This document shows, piece after piece, positions 14,070 through 21,665 of a stretch of 23,082 bases of DNA. The stretch spans positions 1 through 23,082 of the forward strand of contig JAHHQS010000054.1 in assembly GCA_020026285.1 (NCBI GenBank). Reading direction: 5' to 3'. The translations under genes and the position numbers were made by a program. A model generated the notes under the pieces. The model was not told where the DNA came from. It saw only the letters and a list, made by a program, of their open reading frames with translations, and searched no databases. Source of the stretch: Parabacteroides sp. Its GTDB lineage: Bacteria > Bacteroidota > Bacteroidia > Bacteroidales > Tannerellaceae. How positions within the stretch are numbered: the stretch's first letter is position 1; each line of letters begins with the position of its first letter.

Positions 14070-15221
14070 ATGAAGTGTATTGTTGGTTATATTGGCCTTT
14101 TGATGGCTTTGTTGTTTGTTTCATCTTGTAAGGATAATAAAAATTTCACTGTTACAGGTGTGGTCTCAGGAGCTGATGGGCAAACAATGTATTTTGAAAA
14201 TGTAGGTGTGTCGTCAGTAAATATTTTGGATTCCGTAAAATTGAACGCTGCCGGAGAATTTAAATTTACTGAGCCTCGTCCGGCTTTTCCTGATTTTTAT
14301 CGTTTCCGTTTGAAAAATCAATTGATCAATTTCGCAATTGATTCAACCGAGTCTGTTCATTTTATGGCTGATGCCGGAACATTTGCCACTTCTTATAAAG
14401 TGGAAGGTTCAGAAAACTGTAAGGCTATCAAGGCTATTACATTGGCGCAGTTGGATGCTAATCAGATTATTCAGAAATTGAGAAAAGCCCATGGTCATAA
14501 GCATATGCCTGATTCAGTTTATAAAAGAAAGGTGAATGAAGCAGTCAAGGCATATAAGGATGTTGCATTAAAATATATTTATTCTGCACCCATGTCGACT
14601 GTCGCTTACTATGCCTTGTTTCAGCAGGTTGATGGATTGATGTTTTTCGATTTGTACGATAAGACTGATTCCCGTGCTTACGGTGCGGTTGCAACCAATT
14701 ATGATCGGTTATATCCGAAGAGCCCTCGTTCTTTACAATTGCATAATCTGGCATTGCAGTCTATTCGTGTAATTCGTGCTCAGCGTAAGCTGGATCTGTC
14801 ACAGGTGAAAACCAAAGAAATCAGTTTTCTGGATGTAGAATTACCTGACATTAACAGCAGTTCTTTGAAATTGTCTGATGTGGCAAAAGGTCATCCGGTA
14901 ATTGTGAACTTTACAGCTTATCAGGCAGAATGGTCTCCTGGATTGAATATGGAGTTGAACAGAATATATACGAAATATAAAGCGAACGGATTGAGAATAT
15001 ATCAGATATCATTGGATGCTGACAAGCATTTCTGGATGAATGCCGCTTCTAATTTGCCATGGTCATGTGTTCGTGATCCGCAGACTGTTTATTCTCAGGT
15101 TGCTTCCTTATATAATGTAAAGCAATTGCCGGCAGTCTTTATCCTGGATAAATTAGGAAATATAGTCAAACGAACAGAAAATTTCAAACAGATTGAAAAT
15201 GACTTGAAAGCCGTCTTATAA
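14070..15221 (+). CDS. DUF4369/thioredoxin-fold lipoprotein lacking the CXXC motif
   Basis: The 383-residue protein has a lipoprotein signal (VSSC with Cys20). Residues about 25-125 fit the DUF4369 module found in front of TlpA-like thioredoxins in Bacteroidetes (FTVTGVVSGADGQTMYFENV, LDSVKLNAAGEFKF). A helical middle section follows. The C-terminal third (about 253-383) keeps the thioredoxin-like core: PDINSSSLKLSDVAKGHPVI, VNFTAYQAEW, and the cis-proline loop QLPAVFILDKLG with Pro354. Where relatives have WCxxC, this protein has AYQAEWSPG, so both redox cysteines are missing, and the only other cysteines (117, 333) are not placed to replace them. It is therefore unlikely to be a thiol oxidoreductase and may bind or chaperone something instead. 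It is a single gene, followed by a 216-bp gap to greA. Confidence 0.82.
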   Translation: MKCIVGYIGLLMALLFVSSCKDNKNFTVTGVVSGADGQTMYFENVGVSSVNILDSVKLNAAGEFKFTEPRPAFPDFYRFRLKNQLINFAIDSTESVHFMADAGTFATSYKVEGSENCKAIKAITLAQLDANQIIQKLRKAHGHKHMPDSVYKRKVNEAVKAYKDVALKYIYSAPMSTVAYYALFQQVDGLMFFDLYDKTDSRAYGAVATNYDRLYPKSPRSLQLHNLALQSIRVIRAQRKLDLSQVKTKEISFLDVELPDINSSSLKLSDVAKGHPVIVNFTAYQAEWSPGLNMELNRIYTKYKANGLRIYQISLDADKHFWMNAASNLPWSCVRDPQTVYSQVASLYNVKQLPAVFILDKLGNIVKRTENFKQIENDLKAVL

Positions 15222-15288
15222 TCAGATTTATACACAGAGTATGCCAAACACAGCTTTTTTATATATGTTATAAAGCATTAAGCTAAAA

Positions 15289-15319
15289 ACTTGAAATTCA
15301 AAAAACTTCGCTTATATTT
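15289..15319 (+). promoter_or_regulatory. greA: Promoter of the greA leader
   Basis: TTG (15289-15291), a 20-bp spacer and TATATTTG (15312-15319) fit the Bacteroidetes promoter. Transcription should begin near 15325, leaving a leader of about 112 nt before greA. Confidence 0.65.
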
Positions 15320-15342
15320 GCGATGTCTTTACATAAAAAGCG

Positions 15343-15382
15343 GAAGAGTTCCGGTCAATTGATTGGCCGGGATTCTTTTTTT
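15343..15382 (+). terminator. greA: Terminator hairpin inside the greA leader
   Basis: AGAGTTCCGGTCAAT (15344-15358) pairs with ATTGGCCGGGATTCT (15361-15375), with three G-U pairs, and is followed by seven T. It lies after the greA promoter and before the gene. It may attenuate greA, or it may end read-through from the lipoprotein gene, or both. Confidence 0.75.
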
Positions 15383-15424
15383 ATTGTATTATAACAAACG
15401 AAAAAATTATAAATTAAAATAAAG

Positions 15425-15430
15425 AGGAGG
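15425..15430 (+). promoter_or_regulatory. greA: Strong Shine-Dalgarno site of greA
   Basis: AGGAGG lies seven bases before the ATG at 15438. Full Shine-Dalgarno sites are unusual in Bacteroidetes, and no other gene start I examined in this window has one. Confidence 0.8.
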
Positions 15431-15437
15431 ATTTATT

Positions 15438-15908
15438 ATGGCTGTTAATTATATGACAGAAGAAGGCTACAATAAGATTCTAGCCGAAATTAATTATTTG
15501 GAAACCGTAAAACGTCCAGAAATTTCTGCTCAGATTGCTGAAGCCCGCGACAAAGGTGACTTGTCGGAAAATGCCGAATATGATGCAGCAAAGGAAGCTC
15601 AGGGTATCATGGAAGCTAAACTGGCTCAGTTGAAAGGTTTGATTGCGAACGCACGATTGATAGATCAGTCAAGAGTTCAGACTGATGAAGTTCAGATCTT
15701 GAACAAAGTGAAGATTAAGAACATCAAAAACAACGCCGTGATGTCGTATACTCTGGTTTCTGATTCAGAAGCAAATCTGAAAGAAGGAAAGATTGCTATC
15801 AGTACTCCGATTGCTCAGGGTTTGCTTGGTAAGAAAGTGGGTGACATTGTTGAAATCAAAGTACCTTCTGGCTTGATGAACTTTGAAATTATGGAAATTT
15901 CCATCTAA
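15438..15908 (+). CDS. greA: Transcription elongation factor GreA
   Basis: The 156-residue protein binds the secondary channel of RNA polymerase and triggers cleavage of backtracked RNA. The N-terminal coiled coil is intact, and its tip carries GDLSENAEYDAAKE (residues 40-53), including the Asp41 and Glu44 that bring the catalytic magnesium into the polymerase. The C-terminal FKBP-like domain contains SYTLVSDSEANLKEGKIAIS and TPIAQGLLGKKVGDIVEIKV. Length is normal for GreA. The start is fixed by the AGGAGG site. The HIT gene follows after 17 bp, so the two are likely co-transcribed. The leader carries its own promoter and a terminator hairpin, which suggests attenuation control. Confidence 0.97.
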   Translation: MAVNYMTEEGYNKILAEINYLETVKRPEISAQIAEARDKGDLSENAEYDAAKEAQGIMEAKLAQLKGLIANARLIDQSRVQTDEVQILNKVKIKNIKNNAVMSYTLVSDSEANLKEGKIAISTPIAQGLLGKKVGDIVEIKVPSGLMNFEIMEISI

Positions 15909-15925
15909 ATATAAATTAATCTATT

Positions 15926-16324
15926 ATGGCAACAATATTCAGTAGAATTGTGGCTGGTGAAATTCCATGCCATAAGATTGCAGAAGACGATGAATTCTTC
16001 GCCTTTCTGGATATTAATCCGGTAGCGGTTGGTCATACTTTGGTCATCCCTAAGAAGGAAGTTGATTATATTTTCGATATAGATGATCCGATGCTGGGGC
16101 GTATGATGGCTTTTGCCAAACGTGTGGCTGCAGCTCAGAAAGAAGCTATCGATTGTAAACGTGTAGGTCTGGCTGTGATGGGACTGGAAGTTCCTCATGC
16201 CCATATTCATTTGATTCCTATTAAAAAAGAATCGGATATGAATTTCTTCACCAAGAAATTGGATATGACTCAGGAAGAATTGGCTGCGGTTGCCGAGAAA
16301 ATCAGATCGAAGTTTTGTAAATAA
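15926..16324 (+). CDS. HIT-family nucleotide hydrolase (HinT-like)
   Basis: The 132-residue protein has the histidine triad HAHIHL at residues 91-96, where one of the triad histidines forms the nucleotidyl intermediate, and the N-terminal signature IFSRIVAGEIPCHKI and FAFLDINPVAVGHTLVIPK of the HinT/PKCI branch. Such enzymes hydrolyse purine nucleoside phosphoramidates and related adenylylated compounds in the cytoplasm; the physiological substrate is not known. It lies 17 bp after greA on the same strand with no promoter in between, so it is very probably the second gene of a greA operon. Two hairpins follow the stop. Confidence 0.93.
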   Translation: MATIFSRIVAGEIPCHKIAEDDEFFAFLDINPVAVGHTLVIPKKEVDYIFDIDDPMLGRMMAFAKRVAAAQKEAIDCKRVGLAVMGLEVPHAHIHLIPIKKESDMNFFTKKLDMTQEELAAVAEKIRSKFCK

Positions 16325-16344
16325 ACCAAATATGTTATTACGTT

Positions 16345-16364
16345 CCAGCCTTTCACAAGGCTGG
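16345..16364 (+). repeat. Hairpin after the HIT gene
   Basis: CCAGCCTT (16345-16352) and AAGGCTGG (16357-16364) form a perfect 8-bp stem with a TCAC loop. It has no T-run of its own and stands just before the terminator, so it may protect the mRNA 3' end. Confidence 0.7.
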
Positions 16365-16377
16365 ATAATTAATGAAA

Positions 16378-16415
16378 AAGGGCTTTTCTCAATTGAGAAA
16401 GGCCCTTCTGATTTT
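16378..16415. terminator. Bidirectional terminator between HIT and pspC-like genes
   Basis: AAGGGCTTTTCTC (16378-16390) pairs with GAGAAAGGCCCTT (16395-16407, one G-U) around AATT. T-rich sequence follows on the plus strand, and CCCTTTTTC follows on the minus strand, so it can end both convergent operons. Confidence 0.85.
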
Positions 16416-16430
16416 TCATTGATTGGTTGT

Positions 16431-17498
16431 TTATCCCCAAAAGAATGGAATAATTCCTATGTTATTAACCTGGTAGGAATAAATTTCAGCCAGTACAAAT
16501 GATAATACCCATAATACGATCAGTGTCCATTTGGCTGTTTGTGATAAAGGTTGTAGTTTGAAGAATGATTTGCTCACTGCATAGCCAATATAGAAGATTG
16601 GTACACCGAACAGAAGGATCAGACTGATGCCTCCAAGAATCTGCAGACTTAATGGTATTTCTGCATACCAGTTCGGGGTAAATGGCAGATATTGATAAAT
16701 CAAACCTGTTCTTCCTGTCAGTAAGGCAATGAAGAACACAACAAATACGAAAATCGATATTAATAGAATTGGTACCAGAATGAAAATTGACAGTATTGCC
16801 AGAAATTTAAGAATGATTCCTACAACCTGCACAAATACATCGCCGCACTTCTGAAGTAAATTGCGAGGTTTTTCTGAGCGAAGGAATTCATTCACATTGC
16901 TGTTAACCTTATCAAATCCGTCGGTAACTGTTTTTCCTATATTTTCTATTGTGACACTTTTCCCTCTCATCTCCAGTTTCTCGGTAGCTGTTTTAGCCAA
17001 TGGCATGAAGATCCAAAGTATGACATAAATAGGAATCATGATTCCGTAATAAAACATGAGCAAGATCAGGACGATTCGGATGACAGTAACATCCCATCCG
17101 GTATAGGCTGCAAAACCGCTGGCTACCCCTCCCAGAATCTTGTCGTCCGGATCACGCATCAGGCGTTTGGTGGAAGTCTGTTTCGTGTTACTATCGTGTA
17201 TTTCAGTCTCCTTCTCATTCTCTTCATGATAATCGTCATCGAATATCTCTTCCGGCTTTCCCATTCGTTTGATAATCTCTTCTACCAGCTCGATGGTGAT
17301 AACCTGATATCCTAATCTGATTTTTTCTGAGAACAGTTCGGAAATGCGAAGCTCGAAATCGTTCATGATTTCCTCTGTCCCTTCTTCTTTCTCGAAGTGA
17401 AAACGTAAGTTGGACAAGTATTTATCCAAGAGCTGATAAGCATCTTCATCTATATGGAATACCGATCCTCCAAGATTGATTGTAAGTGTCTTTTTCAT
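16431..17498 (-). CDS. PspC-domain membrane protein
   Basis: The 355-residue protein has three parts. A soluble N-terminal domain (about 1-90) starts KKTLTINLGGSVFHIDEDAY, with a helix-rich section up to RMGKPEEIFDDD; this is common in Bacteroidetes PspC proteins. The PspC domain follows at about 112-167 (RLMRDPDDKILGGVASGFAA, then its transmembrane segment to WIFMPLAK). The C-terminal membrane part has further hydrophobic spans at about 222-260 (two), 285-308 and 324-343. PspC domains belong to envelope-stress systems that sense membrane damage. The gene begins 6 bp after the padR-type gene, so the two form one operon, and the regulator probably controls the membrane protein. The exact stress signal cannot be read from sequence. 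Confidence 0.85.
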   Translation of the reverse strand: MKKTLTINLGGSVFHIDEDAYQLLDKYLSNLRFHFEKEEGTEEIMNDFELRISELFSEKIRLGYQVITIELVEEIIKRMGKPEEIFDDDYHEENEKETEIHDSNTKQTSTKRLMRDPDDKILGGVASGFAAYTGWDVTVIRIVLILLMFYYGIMIPIYVILWIFMPLAKTATEKLEMRGKSVTIENIGKTVTDGFDKVNSNVNEFLRSEKPRNLLQKCGDVFVQVVGIILKFLAILSIFILVPILLISIFVFVVFFIALLTGRTGLIYQYLPFTPNWYAEIPLSLQILGGISLILLFGVPIFYIGYAVSKSFFKLQPLSQTAKWTLIVLWVLSFVLAEIYSYQVNNIGIIPFFWG

Positions 17499-17504
17499 AT
17501 ATAT

Positions 17505-17831
17505 TTAGCTGTTTTTTATGTGATTAATGGTGTCATTTAACTGTTGCCAGGACGCTTCTAGTTCTTTTAGAAACTCTTCTCCAGATTCTGTTAGCTGATA
17601 ATATTTACGTGGTGGTCCTTGTGTTGATTCTATCCATTGATAGCTCAAAAGACCGCTGTTTTTCAAGCGGGTGAGTAATGGATATAAGGTGCCTTCCACC
17701 ACAATCAGTTGAGCTTCCTGTAATTTCTGGATAATGTCAGACGCATATGCTTTTTCCTTTTTCAATAAAAGGAGAATACAATATTCGAGAGTTCCCTTTC
17801 TCATTTGCGACTTTACGTTCTCCGCTTTCAT
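17505..17831 (-). CDS. PadR-family transcriptional regulator
   Basis: I place the start at ATG 17831 (MKAENVKSQMRKG), giving 108 residues. A longer in-frame ATG at 17891 would add 20 residues unlike the family and would start upstream of the promoter. The winged helix-turn-helix is clear: GTLEYCILLLLKKEKAYASD, then the recognition region VVEGTLYPLLTRLKNSGLLS, and the wing with GPPRKYYQLTESGEEFL, ending in a short dimerisation helix. Length and motifs fit the small PadR subfamily found beside pspC-like membrane genes. It precedes the PspC gene by 6 bp. A dyad resembling a PadR operator covers the promoter upstream, so autorepression released by an envelope signal is likely but inferred. Confidence 0.9.
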   Translation of the reverse strand: MKAENVKSQMRKGTLEYCILLLLKKEKAYASDIIQKLQEAQLIVVEGTLYPLLTRLKNSGLLSYQWIESTQGPPRKYYQLTESGEEFLKELEASWQQLNDTINHIKNS

Positions 17832-17874
17832 AAGCTTTTTCTTTTTTGTGAATAATCTTTTGATATCCTCGGTA

Positions 17875-17911
17875 CAAAAATATATATTCATTATGTACTA
17901 TGCAATACATA
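17875..17911 (-). promoter_or_regulatory. padR-pspC promoter with overlapping dyad (candidate PadR operator)
   Basis: On the minus strand TTG (17905-17903), a 20-bp spacer and TATTTTTG (17882-17875) form a promoter. The exact dyad TATGTA-N8-TACATA (17892-17897 and 17906-17911) overlaps its -33 element. ATGT/ACAT dyads are typical PadR targets. Confidence 0.55.
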
Positions 17912-18072
17912 CTACTATATTTAACGTATTTTGTATATGGCAGGGGTGGAGAGTTTCGATGAAAGGCAAAAAGAAAGGATATTCAGTCCTGTTGTAACGG
18001 AATATAGGGAAAAGTCTTTTTTATACTTACATTCATTTTTTTTAAACGTCAATTTTCGATGAGATATTTCAT

Positions 18073-18108
18073 GTTTTTAAGTCATGAATGTGCTGTTTTC
18101 TTAAAAAC
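18073..18108. repeat. 9-bp inverted repeat
   Basis: GTTTTTAAG (18073-18081) and CTTAAAAAC (18100-18108) are exact inverted repeats with an 18-nt loop. No gene or T-run is attached. Confidence 0.5.
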
Positions 18109-18223
18109 GATGCCTTCTTTTTGAAAAAATCTTTGAAGTTTATCTGGAAAGTTCAAAGGAAAATTTGAAAAGCTTTGACGTTTTATGATGCTTTTAAGTT
18201 AAAAATTGACTAATTTTGTGAGA

Positions 18224-18313
18224 ATCTTATAGGATAATCGCAAATTCTTCGTGATTGAAGGTTGTCTTTTAACAATTCGGTTTTTAATTGATGTGATAAT
18301 CAATTCCTTTTTC
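18224..18313 (+). ncRNA. Weak candidate small RNA
   Basis: A -7 box TAATTTTG (18211-18218) predicts a start near 18224. AATCGC/GTGATT (about 18236-18256) can form an inner hairpin. AATTGAT (18286-18292) pairs with ATCAATT (18299-18305), followed by CCTTTTTC, like a weak terminator. There is no -33 TTTG and the stems are short, so this is tentative. Confidence 0.2.
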
Positions 18314-18604
18314 TGGTTAAAAATCGCAGCTAATTGCTTGGATGTTATATTGTTATTCTATTTGAACGACTATTTTAACTCTTTGTGGCTTGAATATTTG
18401 TAAGCTCGATGTACTATGGAGCATTCTAGACTCGTTTTGAAGGGGTTGAAATGTCATTTTGATATTCTGATATTCCTTCGATTTAAGTTTTAATCAACTT
18501 CTGTATGTCTGAAAAGAGTAATTGAAAGGCAATGAGGTGGCAAATTAAAATATAGGTGACGAATTGCACAAAAAATGCAAAAGTGTGTAGTTTGTTGGTT
18601 GTTA

Positions 18605-18637
18605 TTTGTTTTAAGTATCAGAAAAAGATTACTTTTG
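18605..18637 (+). promoter_or_regulatory. Promoter of the acyl-CoA synthetase gene
   Basis: TTTG (18605-18608), a 21-bp spacer and TACTTTTG (18630-18637) match the Bacteroidetes consensus fully. The predicted start is near 18643, about 22 nt before the ATG. Confidence 0.78.
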
Positions 18638-18665
18638 CAGAACGAAATATAAAAACTCATAAGAT

Positions 18666-20477
18666 ATGGTTAATTGTCATTTGGCAGAGTTAATTCAGCG
18701 ACAGGCCGAGAAATATGGTAATCGCACAGCTTTAAGGTATCGTGATGATACTACCGGTAAGTGGAATAAGATTTCTTGGAATCAGTTTGCTGAGAACGTC
18801 AAGTTAACTGCTGAGGCTATGGCCGATTGTGGTATTGGTGTACAGGAGAATATTGGTATGTATTCTCAAAACATGCCTCAGTGTTTGTATACATGCTTCG
18901 GGGCTTACTCAAACAGAACGGTCGAAATCCCAATGTACGCAACCAGTTCGCCTACTCAGATTGCTTATATAGTAAAAGATGCACAGATTCATACATTGTT
19001 TGTTGGTGAACAGTTTCAATATAACAATGCTCGAATAGTTCAGAAGCAGATGCCTGATGTGTTGAAACGATTAGTGGTGTTTGATTCTTCAGTTCGTCTT
19101 AATCCGGAAGATAAAACTTCTGTTTATTTTGATGATTTCATCCGTTTGGGTAATAATGCTCATGCCGAGTCACAGGTGAAAATACGAACATCACAGGCTA
19201 CGTTAGATGATATCGCCACTATTATTTATACCTCAGGAACAACCGGTAATTCCAAAGGTGTGGTTCTGACTCATGCCAATTATCACGAAGCTCTTCGTAC
19301 ACATGCCATCCGCATTCCTTTTGTAACAGATAAGGATGTCTCTATGTGTTTTCTTCCATTGACACATATCTTTGAAAAAGGATGGACCTATGTTTGTCTG
19401 GCTAGAGGTACACAGATTGCCATCAATCGTGATCCGAAACAGATTCAGAAGGTATTGCCTGAAATCGCTCCGACTTGTATGACGAATGTGCCTCGTTTCT
19501 GGGAGAAAGTCTACATTGGTGTACACGAAAAGATAAACAGTTCTTCGCCAACCATGAAGAAAATCTTTTTAGATGCCATCCGTACAGGTAAAGAATATAA
19601 TGTGAATTATAAGATAAAGGGAAAGAAGGCTCCGTTCGCCCTGAAAGCGAAGTATGAATTCTATAATCATACAGTAATCTCTGTATTGAAACATGTTCTT
19701 GGAATTCAGAATGGACGGTTTTTCCCGGTTGCCGGTGCTCCTATCTCCAATGAAGTGCTTGAGTTCCTGATTGCTATCGGTATACCAATGTGTTATGGAT
19801 ATGGATTGAGCGAGACCACTGCTTCTGTTTGTTTCATGCCTATGGATGAATATGTGGAAGGTGCATTGGGTAAAATAATGCCTGATCTGCAGGTTAAGAT
19901 CGATCCGGCGAATAATGAAATCCTTGTAAAGGGAAAGACCGTGATGAGAGAATATTACAATCGTCCGGAGGAAAATAAAAAGTCGTTTACAGAAGATGGT
20001 TTCTTCCGTACGGGTGATGCCGGCCGAATGGAAGGCGATTATCTGTTCTTCCTGGAACGAATCAAGGATCTTTACAAGACTTCGAACGGTAAATATATTG
20101 CCCCGCAGGCAATTGAAGCAAGTATAACAAGTGATGCCTTGATTGATCAGGTGGCAGTAATCGGTGATGAACGTAAGTTTGTCAGTGCGCTGATTGTTCC
20201 AAATTATAAAATGGTTGAGGATATTGCTAAAGAGCGTAATATTAAATATGAAACTCGTGAAGATCTGATGAAGAATGAGGAAATCTACAAGTATATTCAG
20301 GCACATATTGAAGAACATCAGAAGGAATTGGCTGCTTATGAGAAAATCAAACGTTTTACCTTGCTGTCAAATCCGTTCTCGATGGAGAATGGCGAGTTGA
20401 CTGATACATTGAAGCTTCGCAGACGTGTGGTTGCCGAGCATTATGCTGCTGAGATTAATGCCATGTATGCGGAATAG
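18666..20477 (+). CDS. Long-chain fatty acid-CoA ligase (AMP-dependent synthetase)
   Basis: The 603-residue enzyme activates a fatty acid with ATP to an acyl-adenylate and then transfers it to CoA. The ATP-binding P-loop signature YTSGTTGNSKG lies at residues 188-198. YGYGLSETT is at 377-385 and FRTGD, with the ribose-binding Asp, at about 447-451. ERIKDLYKTSNGKYIAPQ (464-481) is the hinge and fatty-acyl-CoA synthetase signature, and ENGELTDTLKLRR near the end gives the likely catalytic Lys583. PLTHIFEK (about 231-238) and VPRFWEK are typical of the long-chain (ACSL-like) branch. It has no signal peptide, so it acts in the cytoplasm or at the inner face of the membrane, in lipid recycling or uptake of exogenous fatty acids. 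It is a single gene with a complete promoter and its own hairpin terminator. Confidence 0.93.
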   Translation: MVNCHLAELIQRQAEKYGNRTALRYRDDTTGKWNKISWNQFAENVKLTAEAMADCGIGVQENIGMYSQNMPQCLYTCFGAYSNRTVEIPMYATSSPTQIAYIVKDAQIHTLFVGEQFQYNNARIVQKQMPDVLKRLVVFDSSVRLNPEDKTSVYFDDFIRLGNNAHAESQVKIRTSQATLDDIATIIYTSGTTGNSKGVVLTHANYHEALRTHAIRIPFVTDKDVSMCFLPLTHIFEKGWTYVCLARGTQIAINRDPKQIQKVLPEIAPTCMTNVPRFWEKVYIGVHEKINSSSPTMKKIFLDAIRTGKEYNVNYKIKGKKAPFALKAKYEFYNHTVISVLKHVLGIQNGRFFPVAGAPISNEVLEFLIAIGIPMCYGYGLSETTASVCFMPMDEYVEGALGKIMPDLQVKIDPANNEILVKGKTVMREYYNRPEENKKSFTEDGFFRTGDAGRMEGDYLFFLERIKDLYKTSNGKYIAPQAIEASITSDALIDQVAVIGDERKFVSALIVPNYKMVEDIAKERNIKYETREDLMKNEEIYKYIQAHIEEHQKELAAYEKIKRFTLLSNPFSMENGELTDTLKLRRRVVAEHYAAEINAMYAE

Positions 20478-20523
20478 AAAATAGAAGATTTCATCCTTTT
20501 GGCGGGATGTCCCTATATCCGAT

Positions 20524-20570
20524 AATAAAGGGTAGTATTTTCAAATACGAAATACTGCCCTTTATTTATT
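20524..20570 (+). terminator. Terminator of the acyl-CoA synthetase gene
   Basis: A 17-bp stem, AATAAAGGGTAGTATTT (20524-20540) with AAATACTGCCCTTTATT (20550-20566, one G-U), with a 9-nt loop and T-rich sequence after it. Confidence 0.85.
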
Positions 20571-20685
20571 GTAACATGTTAATCGTGTTTAAATGAAAAG
20601 ATGTAAGAGTGATTTTATATGTGTTATTTTTGTATAAACAGTTAAAAATTATACAGAATCAGAGTATAGTCTCGTATTTTATTTT

Positions 20686-20693
20686 TATTTTTG
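20686..20693 (+). promoter_or_regulatory. Promoter -7 box for the AraC-type gene
   Basis: TATTTTTG matches TAnnTTTG, 22 bp before the ATG. A second identical box occurs at 20625-20632. Neither has an exact -33 TTTG, so which is used is open. Confidence 0.45.
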
Positions 20694-20715
20694 TGGAAAT
20701 TGATACGATAAAACT

Positions 20716-21591
20716 ATGGAACAAACCAATATCTCTACTTCGTTATTATTAACCGTTTTATACAACGACTTTATGACTGTTGGTACCTGGTGGAATTTCC
20801 AGGACGTAATCAGTCCGTTTAACCGTCTATATCTGATAACAGATGGAAAAGGGATGGTAAATATTCGTGGGCAAAGGATGGAACTTTCGGCCGGCGATCT
20901 GTTTCTTATCCCGAAGTTCACCTTTCACAGTTATGAATGTGACAATTCAATGACACATTATTACATCTGTTTTACAGATGAGGCTCTCAGTGGGAAAAAA
21001 CTTTTTAATGTTTCGACATTACAGTTGAAGAAGAAGGCCACAGATTTGGATTATTGTCTGATGCAGCGTTTCTTTCAGTTGAACCCTGACAGAAAACTCC
21101 CTTCAGTCGATCCGAAAGATTATGATAACAAGACTTCTTTATTGAGAAATCCCGAGGATATAACTACTGCTAATTATATTCGGACAATAGAAAGTACCGG
21201 AATTCTGATGCAGCTGTATAGCCGTTTTATGACTGAGCAGCTGAAACCTCAATACAAACAGACTCATACCTGTGAGAAGATGGAAGATGTAATTACTTAT
21301 ATTGACAATCATCTCGATTCTAAAATGACTGTTGCCGATCTGGCTCGGATAACCTGTCTGACATTAGATCATTTCTCGAAAGTCTTTAAACGGGTTATGG
21401 GGATACCGCCAAGTGAATATCTTATGGAGAAAAGAATTGAAAGAGCGCAGACTCTGCTCCTGACTTCCGATATGAGTGTCTCAAATATTGCCGAGAAGGT
21501 AGGAATTTCTGATTTGTCTCAATTTTCACGTTTGTTCTCCCGTCTGGTACATTGCAGCCCACGAGAGTATCGAAAGAAATTATTGTTGTAG
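20716..21591 (+). CDS. AraC-family transcriptional regulator with cupin-type sensor domain
   Basis: The 291-residue protein has an N-terminal jelly-roll ligand-sensing domain (about 20-95: DGKGMVNIRGQRMELSAGDL, then FLIPKFTFHSY) and a C-terminal AraC/XylS DNA-binding domain (about 188-290). The first helix-turn-helix is around MTVADLARITCLTLDHFSKVF (204-224) and the second around MSVSNIAEKVGISDLSQFSRLF (253-274), ending with the family signature SPREYRKK. It binds DNA and probably responds to a small molecule, perhaps a sugar, but the ligand and targets are not visible. No catabolic gene is next to it: upstream is the acyl-CoA synthetase with its own terminator, and downstream is prfB after 74 bp. 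No terminator is evident between it and prfB. Confidence 0.9.
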   Translation: MEQTNISTSLLLTVLYNDFMTVGTWWNFQDVISPFNRLYLITDGKGMVNIRGQRMELSAGDLFLIPKFTFHSYECDNSMTHYYICFTDEALSGKKLFNVSTLQLKKKATDLDYCLMQRFFQLNPDRKLPSVDPKDYDNKTSLLRNPEDITTANYIRTIESTGILMQLYSRFMTEQLKPQYKQTHTCEKMEDVITYIDNHLDSKMTVADLARITCLTLDHFSKVFKRVMGIPPSEYLMEKRIERAQTLLLTSDMSVSNIAEKVGISDLSQFSRLFSRLVHCSPREYRKKLLL

Positions 21592-21627
21592 GAATCTGAA
21601 GGTCCTTAAGCATTGCAAATAATTTCG

Positions 21628-21635
21628 TATATTTG
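21628..21635 (+). promoter_or_regulatory. prfB: Promoter -7 box for prfB
   Basis: TATATTTG matches TAnnTTTG, 30 bp before the prfB ATG. A -33 TTTG at the right distance is not present. Confidence 0.5.
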
Positions 21636-21665
21636 CAACCTCAAATTTTATAACAATAGATTAAT

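Larger units (their letters stand above)
17912..18604. other. Long non-coding gap between divergent operons
   Basis: No convincing gene is present. The region is AT-rich and has inverted repeats at 18073-18108 (GTTTTTAAG/CTTAAAAAC) and 18131-18158 (CTTTGAA/TTCAAAG). It also has a -7-like TAATTTTG at 18211-18218 and a hairpin followed by Ts at 18286-18312. These may belong to a small RNA, listed separately. Confidence 0.5.

Noticed and set aside
17832..17891. Longer PadR start at 17891
   Set aside because: It would add 20 residues not seen in the family and would place the start codon upstream of the -7 box at 17875-17882.
19569..20318. 249-codon minus-strand frame antisense to the acyl-CoA synthetase gene
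   Set aside because: Long, but antisense to conserved adenylation motifs, with a Phe/Ile/His-rich composition that reflects reversed coding sequence.
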